Source: Acorus gramineus (lineage: Eukaryota; Streptophyta; Magnoliopsida; Acorales; Acoraceae). Taken from it: a stretch of DNA of 64,000 bases. The notes under the pieces were generated by a model. That model did no database searches. It saw only the letters and a program-made list of their open reading frames with translations, and was not told the origin of the DNA. Of the stretch, positions 55,901-64,000 are shown piece by piece. The DNA is taken from positions 1,116,001-1,180,000 of the forward strand of contig JAUJYN010000036.1 in the NCBI GenBank assembly GCA_030737835.1. The letters run 5' to 3'. A program made the position numbers and the translations under genes. The first letter of the stretch is position 1. Each line of letters begins with the position of its first letter.

Positions 55901-56956
55901 ACAGAGGGCTCCCATCCGTAGGTACTACCGATGCGTTCAGGAGCGTACTGATCGTGGGAGTATACCAGGTAGAGACTACCCGGGGAAAGGGCTACCGGTG
56001 GACCAAGGGTGTAAAGGAGTTTAATCTCTCCAAAAGTCCTATGTCACCTCTAAAGGGTGAGGGTGAGGATGAGGTGAAGACACGTCGCCGCGTGACCCAT
56101 TCGTTGTTCGTCCGTTCCCATAGTTGTTGGGTCCGATTGCGTATCGATGTTCAAAGACATCATTGGGCAGTTATCTCGATGTAGATGATCCAGTAGTGTT
56201 GTGTAGACCAGTAATTCCGGGTCTCTTCGACCAACGGTATGGTCTCTCCCCAAGAGTCCCAAGAGTCTCCCTCCGGGAGTGAGGGTGAGGGTGAGGTTGG
56301 TGATCCAGTAGTGTTGAGTGGACCAGTAATTCAGCGTCTCTTCGACCAACGGTATGGTCTCTCCCCAAAAGTCCCAAGAGTCTTCCTCCGGGAGTGAGGG
56401 TGAGGGTGAGGTTGGTCGCGCCGCCGCGTGACCTTGTTATTAATTGGGTTTCTACCCATGTTTTCCTTAAAAGGAAATTGCCTTAACATTGAACTGTTGT
56501 AATGGTGATTGGTTTCCAGCCACTCACTGAGCTTGTAGCTCACCCCTCGCATACTGTTTCTTTTCAGGGGCAGTGTTGGGCGTGGAGCTGGAGCTTCTCT
56601 GTGGCGTGGTCTTATGTGCGTGGAGCGTTCTGTCCGGCGGGTGGCGAGTGCGAGGATGTCAGCAGTCCTAGAGTCATTTTATGTATTGTAAATCGTGCAT
56701 GTGGCACAGGTTGTATTTTATTTGGACTAGACTTGGCTCTCACAGGACAGTGATTGTGTATTCGAGTATGTAATAATGTTTTTGATTTACAGACATTGTT
56801 GAAATCTTATGCTTTCGCTTTTCAGTTGAGTTATCAGTTATCATTGGTTTGCCAGCTTGTGTATTGTTTATTGGAGTCATTATTGATCTCTTGTACTTGA
56901 TAGCTGATACTTTATATATTGCCACGTCTCGGGGACGGCCACCCTGGGGCGTGACA
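49914..56956 (+). repeat. E3 5' LTR (LTR-B), split by a nested solo LTR
   Basis: Starts TGTTATGCCTGTGTCA and ends GGGGCGTGACA at 56956, next to the primer-binding site. Own length about 3.53 kb. Splice-like sites: donor 50512-50513, donor 50693-50694, acceptor 51210-51211, donor 51248-51249, acceptor 56566-56567 (tttcttttcag), donor 56710-56711, acceptor 56744-56745. The acceptor before exon-like block 2 is mutated (ttttctg, near 50587). Intron-like segment 50693-51211 here lacks the GC-rich tract and has an AT-rich alternative. Confidence 0.9.
51466..54973 (+). mobile_element. Solo LTR-B, C-type U3 (3.5 kb), nested in the E3 5' LTR
   Basis: Starts TGTTGTGCCTGTGTCA and ends GGGGCGTGACA. Perfect GTAAT duplications lie at 51461-51465 and 54974-54978. 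Its U3 (51466-51960) is the long variant with agcagccctgttccatg and gttatggctgttcc. Splice-like sites: donor 52094-52095, acceptor 52169-52170, donor 52285-52286, acceptor 52985-52986, donor 53026-53027, acceptor 54639-54640. GC-rich tract 52415-52870 with a poly-G run at about 52794-52807. A 43-bp direct repeat (gaccagtaaatccgggtctc) lies at about 54349-54430. Confidence 0.94.
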
Positions 56957-56961
56957 AAAGT

Positions 56962-56973
56962 TGGTATCAGAGC
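56962..56973 (+). other. E3 primer-binding site
   Basis: TGGTATCAGAGC lies five bases after the LTR end (gtgacaaaagt|tggtatc). Confidence 0.93.
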
Positions 56974-57071
56974 CTGGTCCTGTCAGAGCCTAAGTCTAGT
57001 CGTATAGATGATGAGTCGTAGGATTGTCATCCGAGTACTCTTGTTTTAGAAGTTTATCTTAGGTTGCTGAC

Positions 57072-57110
57072 ATGCCTCCTCGCATTCGTGGACGTGGACG
57101 TGGCCACCTC
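57072..57110 (+). pseudogene. gag: E3 gag start fragment
   Basis: ATG at 57072 opens MPPRIRGRGRGHL and a stop. It is the Arg/Gly-rich Gag N-terminus placed about 115 bp after the LTR as in E0 and E2. No capsid, knuckle or protease follows. Confidence 0.7.
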
Positions 57111-57980
57111 TAGACCCACCATTAAGTTTTCAACTGGGTCGACTGAATAGGGTCAGTTGTTGGATCCCTTGTTGTGGGATTAAGGCTTGGGTAGGAGATT
57201 CCAGCCCAGTAGTATGATAGTGATGAATTGATTGCAAATTCTATAGTATGGATTGCGTCTCGATAATGGAGCTTCTTTCCCGTGCATCGGTATTGCTGGT
57301 AACCATGGAGTTCGCGTGCAGCGCTAGTTTCAAGTTTTAAGGATGTGGCATATTGCTCATTAAGGGGTGATGTCTTCTTCCAGTCTTCCTACTCAGGATT
57401 AAGGGGCCTTGCGGGGTCATCGTTGAGACCCGGGCTAGGGTACTCCGTGTTCCTTGTTTGGTTGTCGGGATATCCTATATCGGGACCTCATGGTGCCCTC
57501 CCAAGGGGTTCTTTTCCCAGTCAAGGAATACCTTTGAAGCATCTATTTGATGATTGATTTTTCCTCTCACTTGGAAGGTGCTGTAGCGAGTGGTGATGCG
57601 TACGATCGGGATTGGGTGCATCCTATTGCAGCTTGGTGGGCGATCGCTTGTGGACAGGGTTCCATAGTGGCATCTGGAGTCGCTTCGATATATCATTGTG
57701 CGTTGTAGCTGCCCGGTTGAGGCCAGAGCCCTGTGAGGTGCTCCCAGATACTATGCTTGTTGGTGCGCCCATATGGCAGAGATAGTGGGCTTGGGAGGCT
57801 ACCAGGTAGAGGCCACAATGGGAGAGTGCTACTGGATGATGTCGAGAGCGTGGACTCCCCGTGATGAATCTGCCCATTGAGTGCATGATGCTGGAGTTCC
57901 AATGGTTGTAGTTGGGCGACCTGTCGGTGGTGGCATGTGGAGCACAGTTTGTAATACTGTCGCGTTTTGCCCCCACATGG
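57111..57980 (+). repeat. E3 internal filler with LTR-derived modules
   Basis: Non-coding sequence replaces gag and protease. It contains the ~120-bp module at 57394-57520 and diverged pieces of the gaggctaccaggtagaggcc tandem block around 57740-57850. It aligns with E1 27056-27990 in reverse over its whole length. Confidence 0.75.
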
Positions 57981-58042
57981 GTCGTAAACGAGGAGACGTG
58001 ATGCTAGCGTTCGTGAGGGGACTCAACCACCCTATCAGATAG

Positions 58043-58500
58043 ATGACGTCGCATAGGCATTGTCGAGGTTCGACGACCCCTTATTGCGTGTCTTGTGGAT
58101 TAAGTGCGGTTGAGCGGCTTACCAAGCGTGTAAGTGTCATCATGAGCGCCAGCCATGCTCGAGGAGCAGGATCTGGACTTAATCGTTCAAAGAATTGTTT
58201 TGATCTCCCCGTGGAGGTTGAAGATCAATTACCCTTGCCGCGAATTGATGATCTATTTGACCAGCTCTAGGAGCGAGTGTCTGCTGTTAGATCAATCTTT
58301 GCACAAGGGTACCACAAGTTGGAGATCCAAGAGTTGGACATCCTGTAGATGGCCTTTTGTGACCGTTTTGGGCACTATGAGTTTTAAGTACTGCTGTCGG
58401 GGTTGACGAATGCGCCGGATGCCTTCGTGGATCTCAAAAGTTTTATTGGGCCTCCGTGGACTACTCTGAGGTAGTCTTCATTGAGATTGCTAGTGGCGCG
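58043..58500 (+). pseudogene. pol: E3 reverse transcriptase fragment
   Basis: Broken frames read LPRIDDLFDQL, a QGYHKLEI-like stretch, FCDRFGHYEF and GLTNAPDAFVDL, the RT palm order of Ty3/gypsy. The sequence runs up to the position just before or at the FIDD catalytic box, where a Tat-like LTR is inserted. Several stops are present. It has the same extent as E1 26590-27055. Confidence 0.78.
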
Positions 58501-59944
58501 TGATAAGCGTATTATTTGCACATTTAATCCCCTTAATTTAGTTTTCTATTTCCTAATTTTATGTGTAATAATGACTAATATTCAGAATTTATTTGTTATT
58601 GCAGGTAATTGAGATAAATGATGATTATCAATGCAAAATATTCTATAAAGCATTTAAAGATATGAAGGAGAATTAAGAGGATTCTTGAAGATCCAAAATT
58701 ATGCTAGATAAAGATTTGGTGAAGAGAGAATAAAAAATCAAAATATAATCAAATATTCTTCAAATCAATGTTAAAACCGTCCCACTATTTTGACCATAAC
58801 TTTTCGCTCAAGTATCGTATTTTGGCCCAAGATATGGCGTTGGAAAGATATTTCAATATCTACAAATCAATGTTTCATGAATATTTTTCAATTCCACCTT
58901 ATTAGGGGTAAAAAATTCATCCAAGATTCTGTAGAAAATTAATGACGGGAATGAAAGATTTTACCTGCTAAAATTATCAAATATTCATATGAGGAAGGTT
59001 GATGGCCAATCTTAACCATCCAATTCATTGCAAATCAATGGTACAGATTCAAGGATGGAGACTATAAAAGGAACATATATGAAGCCCAAAAAAAAAAATC
59101 AAAGAAGGAGGCAAAGGGACAACCAAAGGAGAAGAAAGATTCAAGAGTTTTGCTTTGTTTTTGTTTTTCTTTTCATCTCATATCTTTGGATGTTTGTATA
59201 TATTTAGATCTAAATTTTAATATTACTTTAGTATTTTTATTTTCAAGAATTTTTCAATAATATGATGTCTTTTATTTTTTATTTTTTATTTAGTTTGATC
59301 ATGTTTTCTAGTAGCTAAATCTTCAACTAGGGTTGAAGATGAAACCATGCAATGCTAGTTTAGGATTTTATATTTAGATCTGAATTCTCCATTTGGTTTG
59401 CTTTATTGAATATCAATCTCTCCTTCAATTCTCTTTTGAAACCTTTCATGTGAATTTCTTATTACCTTCTTCAAAAATCTCTTGTATTTGATTTGATAAA
59501 ATATGCTTTGATTAGGTTCTCTGATATTTTATGCTCTTCTTAACAAGTTGAATATTGAGTTGGTAGATTTTATAAAGGGAAGGGAGATAGATCATTTTAT
59601 GAAATAATTAATATGATTTTAAATATTTAATTTCTGATTGGTATTTGACTAACGTCAATATTGATTGAGTTATATGGTGGAGTTTCACATTTGAATATAA
59701 CCCCTAAATTGGTATTGCATGGTGGATTCTAAAACCCTAGTTATCTTTTTATATTAATATTCATTTTTAAAAAAATAAAAAAAAAATAAACCTTCATCAA
59801 TCTTCCTATCTAATTCGATTAGTTAAATCAATTAATAATTTAATTTGAACAATTCTCTGTGGGATCGACCCGTATTTGCTAGATCTATACTTCTGTAATG
59901 ATCTGTGCACTTCGGTAATTAATAACAACTTTAATAATCAATCA
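58501..59944 (+). mobile_element. Solo Tat/Athila-like LTR (1.44 kb)
   Basis: An AT-rich segment starts TGATAAGCGTATTATTTGCAC and ends TTTAATAATCAATCA. Flanks are GCGCG (58496-58500) and GGGCG (59945-59949), a five-base duplication with one difference. The phrase tctgtgggatcgacccgtat near its end is typical of Tat/Athila-type LTR ends, from memory. E1 at about 26590 gives the empty site: its reverse strand runs colinear across the insertion point with no gap. There is no coding. Confidence 0.8.
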
Positions 59945-61130
59945 GGGCGATAAAAATGCGATATGGGTTACCTTGTTTTCCCAGGATGGCATGCCCTCAG
60001 GCAAAGTTCGAGAATCATCATCGCGTTGGAAAACGTCAGTCCATCGAGATTCCTCAGTGGACGTGAGAGTGGGTTATCAGGGATTGTTGAGGACTCGCTA
60101 ATGTCACGTTAGGGTCACGACGCCGTCTAGGTGTTCATTGACCGACTGACTAAGTCTGCGCTTCCCTCCCTAATCCGACCGATTGAGTCTCTAGACTCCT
60201 TGACGTGGGTTTCCACCTTCGCGATTGTTCGTCTTCATGGCACTCCGGTCGGCGCTATTACAGGTTGAGACGCGAGGGTTACTTTGAGGTTTTGGCGCAG
60301 CCTTGGAAGGCTTTGGCGCGAGCCTCCATCTAAGTGCAGCGTTTCACCACCGACGAATGGCCAAGCAATAGGACGATTCTGACCTTGGAGGACATGCTAA
60401 GTGCCTGCGTGCTCGATGATAAGGGCAGTTTGGTGAGGCACCACCCATTTGTTGGGGTATGCCTGCAAGACGACTGCCACTCGAGCATCCAGATGGACCT
60501 CAAAAAGGAACTCTACAGGCGCAGTTTTATACCTCCCTTTGTGTTGGGACGGTTGAGGAGCGCCAGTTGGAGGGACCACAAGTTATTTATTTGACCTTGT
60601 AGTGGCCAGGTTGGTTCATGTGTGCATCCGCACCTCCCAGAACCAACAGAAGGGCTACGCATGTCTTCGTCGCCAGGAGCTTACCTTTGGGTTTGGCGAT
60701 CATATTTTTGAGAAGGTGTCCTGGTTTAAGGGCACCCTCCGTTTCGACGTTCGGGGCAAGCTGAGTTGGCCCTTCATCGGACCGGTTCTCATCATTGAGT
60801 GGATTGGGGAGGTGGCTTGTCATCTAGCCTTTCCCCCACAGCTGGCTCATGCCCACGACGTCGTCCTTGTCTCAGGGCTAAGGTGTTATGTCAACGATCC
60901 TGCTCAGTCATTCCGTTTGACCGCCTCATCCTCGAGCTGGATTTATCATTCATGGAGCAGTGGATCGAGGTCAAGGACCATCATGAGAAGAGGCTCCACG
61001 CTAAGACCGTTCCTTTGATTAGAGTGTGTCGGTAGCGCTAGTTTGGTGCATAGACCACTTGGAAGGTCTATGCGTGATACTTGCTATATTCGGTCTTCCC
61101 TTTGGGTTTCCTTAAATTTCGAGGACTAAA
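59945..61130 (+). pseudogene. pol: E3 integrase and C-terminal remnant
   Basis: Broken frames match E2 integrase: a GMPSGKVRES-type stretch for the region after the zinc finger, then NRTILTLEDMLSACVLDDKG (60334-60594), HHPFVGVCLQDDCHSSIQMD, the FDVRGKLSWPFIGP GPY/F-like region (60602-61018), and FDRLILELDLSFMEQWIEV. Numerous stops. The zinc finger and RNaseH are missing. Non-functional. Confidence 0.78.
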
Positions 61131-61136
61131 TTTCCT

Positions 61137-61149
61137 AAGGGGGGGAGAA
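61137..61149 (+). other. E3 polypurine tract
   Basis: aaggggggg followed by agaa precedes the LTR start at 61150. The preceding gaggactaaatttcctaa is conserved at all four PPTs in the window. Confidence 0.9.
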
Positions 61150-63396
61150 TGTTATGCCTGTGTCATTTGGAGCCATTTCGGTTAAGCCTTGGTCACATCT
61201 GGGTCATTTAGGGCCTTTTTCTTTTTCAATCAGAGTCGCTAAAATTTTAGCTTTTAGCTACCTGCGGGAGTTGGAGTACTCTGATTGAAAATCTAACTGC
61301 ATATTATGGGTTCTGGTACTGTTTCGTACTACCCATAAAAATTTCATCGAATTCCGGTAACGTTTTGAAAAATATGCAGTTCCAAACCGTATCCGATTTT
61401 TGAGAGTTCCTGGTTGGTCGAATAGTGGGAGATATTTTGAGGATGTGGTGACCTTTGGTAACCTTACCCCCACCTTGCTTAGTGATAAAGAAACTATTGG
61501 TCTTTTGGTATGTGGGTGGGTGAGCCTAACCCTAACCTCACCACCCCCTTATGGTCACCCCTAGACCATATTTGAGCATGAAAATGACCTTTTTGCCCTT
61601 TCTCTCTCTCCTCCTCTCTCTCATTTCGTGGAACACCTTCTCTGCCTCTCTTGGTCTCTTTTTTTTCTCCTCTATGTGTGTGAAGAAGGAGGAGGAAGAA
61701 GCAATTGAAGGAAAAGATGAAGAAGAAGCACAAGAAAGAGTGAGAAAGGGTGAGTATGTGTTGTTGTTGTTTCTCTTCTCTCTATCCCCTTCTCATGCCC
61801 CTTTGCACCCCTGTTTTCTACCATGAAGGGCTTAAGGAGATGCTGATGAGGTGGTGGTAGTGGTGGTGGTGGTTGAGGTGGTCGTGGGTGTGTCGAGAAC
61901 CCTGCATCTCCCCATTTCCCTCCCCCTGTTTTGGTAAGGCAGCACTCTGTATTTTAAAGTTCTCAGTGCATATAGTATTTAGAGGCACATTTCTAGGATT
62001 ATGTCTGCATATGATATGATCATCTATGTGTCTAGTTGTTATATATGAAATTTGGGGTCATTATGATATCTGTGGTGTAAGTTATAACCTGTTTTGCATG
62101 GCCTGTCCAGATTCACGTAGGAATTGACCTGCTTCTGGAAATAATTTATTTTGGGCTTGTAGAGGCAAAATTAGGTTCTAATGTCTTCATAGATTATGAT
62201 CCCAGCATATCAGAGAATTGGCATGTTTTATTTCATAATTGTTGGAAGTGTATTGGGTGCTGTGGAGATCAATTAGTAGGGCTGGTTGCAGCAGGTTTGG
62301 CAGTTTTGCTTGGTTGAGTGTCAAGGAGTTGTTTGCATGTGTCTTGGGTGATAATATGGAAGTATCAGGGGTTAGGGTCTTCATGAAGTAGGCTTATATG
62401 TGTGATAGGAGGTTCCATATTTTAATTGTGGATCATTGGTTGTGTTTTGCAGATCTCGTAGACCGGACGCGGGACGATCCGGGTATCTGTGAGTGGTTTG
62501 ATCCAACCCCTCGAGATGCTCTCGACGCGCGTAGTCGTGCGTCGCGCATCGATGGGGCACCCTAGCTATACTACTTGTGTAGATAAGTAGTATGGCCATG
62601 CTTAAACTATAATATGTTAGATATCTTGCATGCTAGGCTTATATTGCATGTATTGTATCCGTGTATGGATGTATAGAATATGGCATGCCTTAGGTAGTAT
62701 TGTAATACTACTCCCACCATATTAATTGGAATATCCAGCATGATTAAGTCTGGGTTAATAATGGGCACCTGCCTAATTTTCCCTTGCGATAAGACTCGAG
62801 GGCGTGGTGTAGTTGTTGCGCCCATGCTAATGGGGCAAAGCTATGACCAACTTCAAGAGATGATGATCTCTCTCTCGCCCTCTCCCTCTACACGAACTGA
62901 GTAAGTAGAGGCGATTTCCTACTCGACTCGGGTTCGTTTGGAATATTGGCATGCACCTATTAGTGCGCGAGATCGCGCTTGACCCTTCCCTTTTAAGTTG
63001 GTGATATCCAACGCATGCTTAAGTTATGCCTTGTGTGCTTATATGATTAATGGCCATGTATGCATGTTGTATGATTTGTTGTTTATGATGTAAATCCATG
63101 TTAGGGAGTATCCCTATAATTATTTGATAGGTTATCGTGCATGTAGTTCATGTTCATAACTAAGATATAATTCTCCTGGATATATATATGCGCATGTTAA
63201 AACTGATTAGGCCTATCTGAAATAGGCGTGGGTATGACCCGTTGTCGGGTTGTACCTTATTAGTTAGAGCGCTAGCTATGTAATCGCCCCCGTGCATCCG
63301 AGCGATGCACTCGTTTGGAATTCAGGAGAATTCATTATCTTATTTGTTTTGTTAAGCCGGTAGTTGTGGCATTAAGCTAGGCCTACCCGTGCTAGG
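61150..63396 (+). repeat. E3 3' LTR (LTR-B), first 2.25 kb
   Basis: Colinear with the 5' LTR 49914-51465 and its continuation from 54979, with substitutions and an added gtggtggtagtggtggtgg stretch near 61850. Hairpins at 62515-62550 and 62568-62593. Donor-like gggtgagt near 61750, donor near 61935, acceptor near 62450. It is interrupted at 63397. Confidence 0.9.
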
Positions 63397-64000
63397 TGTT
63401 ATGCCTGTGTCAGTCGGAGCGCTCTGATTGAAAATTTGGGTACATAATTTTTTTCTCCTAGAAGTTATGTATTTCCGATTTGGTATTTGGATTTGATTTT
63501 GTTAAAATCCAAGATGAAGAGGTTTAAATATAATTTTATTATGAGATGCTCAGTTTTGAGTTAGCTTTCATACAAAAGTGGAATTAGATCAACTAGATTC
63601 ATGTAGTAAAAGTTATGGGTATTTTTCCAAGTATACCCTGGGATGAAAAATTCTGGCAGCAGCCCTGTTCAATGTTTAGCTCACATTTCGGAATAGCTGG
63701 AGGGATTATTTGATCTTGGCATAAACATGAAAGTTGTAGATAATCTTCTTGGCTTTCCAACGGACTTTGAATTGTGCAATTCGGAGCTATATGGAGGAAG
63801 TTATGGCTGTTATAGTGAAGCATGCTCAGAATTTCTAGTCAAGGATAAATTGGTCATTTCTATCCCTCTCTTAGATATTTATTTTCCAAAATATCTCTCT
63901 CTCTCTCTCTCTCTCCCTACCATTCCCGACGTGGGATTCTTGGCTCTCTCTTCTTTCTTCCCCCCCCCCCCCCCCCCCCCAAGTGTTTGTGTTAATGTCA
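63397..64000 (+). mobile_element. LTR-B with C-type U3, starts here and leaves the window
   Basis: TGTTATGCCTGTGTCAGTCGG follows ctagg (63392-63396). The first 560 bp resemble 51466-51960 (gattgaaaatttgggtac, then gttatggctgtt). It ends in CT-repeat (63894-63914) and a poly-C run (63961-63980). Solo or full-length status cannot be told. Confidence 0.85.

Larger units (their letters stand above)
49914..64000 (+). mobile_element. E3: defective Ty3/gypsy element, runs off the right end
   Basis: 5' LTR-B (49914-51465 and 54974-56956), primer-binding site, gag start, filler, RT fragment, integrase remnant, PPT (61137-61149), 3' LTR-B (61150 onward). Internal length without the nested Tat-like LTR and its target copy is about 2.75 kb, matching E1. 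Its target copy on the left is TTGAT (49909-49913); the right one is outside. It interrupts the PMD exon and contains three further LTR insertions. Confidence 0.9.

Overview
The window comes from the repetitive, gene-poor fraction of a plant nuclear genome. Almost all of it is long terminal repeat (LTR) retrotransposon DNA, inserted element into element. A monocot with long-LTR chromoviruses is plausible, but the sequence does not identify the species. I found no intact host gene, rRNA, tRNA or CRISPR array. The long ORFs in the GC-rich stretches are composition artefacts inside LTRs.

Two related LTR families dominate. LTR-A starts TGTTATATATGTGTCAC and LTR-B starts TGTTATGCCTGTGTCA. Both end GGGGCGTGACA and are about 2.4-4.1 kb long. 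Their internal regions have a TGGTATCAGAGC primer-binding site (initiator tRNA-Met type), a purine-rich PPT, and Gag-PR-RT-RNaseH-IN coding with a GPY/F-like tail. This fits Ty3/gypsy chromoviruses, most likely Tekay/Del; the lineage is an inference.

Layout. 1-757 and 10810-10864: a plus-strand LTR-A tail, split by element E0 (763-10809, minus, TSD GCTGA), a nearly paired-LTR element with most of pol deleted. 10865-11987 and 19632-19943: a decayed minus-strand ORF resembling the plant 'putative gypsy type transposon' domain, split by a solo LTR-B (11988-19631, TSD CTCTC) that is itself split by a solo LTR-A (about 15134-19229). 19944-20932: a Copia-like LTR, cut by LTR-B (20933-21800), which is cut by element E1 (21801-32367, minus). 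E1 carries a solo LTR-A at 27992-30505 (TSD GTCAC). At about 32367 the 5' LTR of E1 is fused to an LTR-A fragment that begins E2 (32368-44027, minus). E2 is a chimera of two chromoviruses joined near 39408. 44028-45492 and 49359-49913: a decayed gene or element with a plant mobile domain exon, with a solo LTR-B (45493-49358) in its intron. 49914-64000: element E3 (plus), with a nested solo LTR-B (51466-54973, TSD GTAAT), a nested solo Tat/Athila-like LTR (58501-59944) and another LTR starting at 63397.

Three points deserve most attention. First, LTR-A and LTR-B both carry a conserved gene-like series of splice-site-like signals: a donor and acceptor flank a diverged GC-rich tract, with a further exon-like block and a third donor. 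In LTR-A copies this lies downstream of a TATA box. It suggests a spliced LTR leader, which would conflict with normal LTR regeneration. Second, E0, E1 and E3 are pol-defective elements sharing an LTR-derived filler block in their interiors. E1 and E3 also share the same internal deletion and almost the same internal length (about 2.75 kb), so they appear to have been copied in the defective state. Third, E1/E2 and the two halves of E2 are joined at non-homologous breakpoints, showing repeated inter-element recombination.
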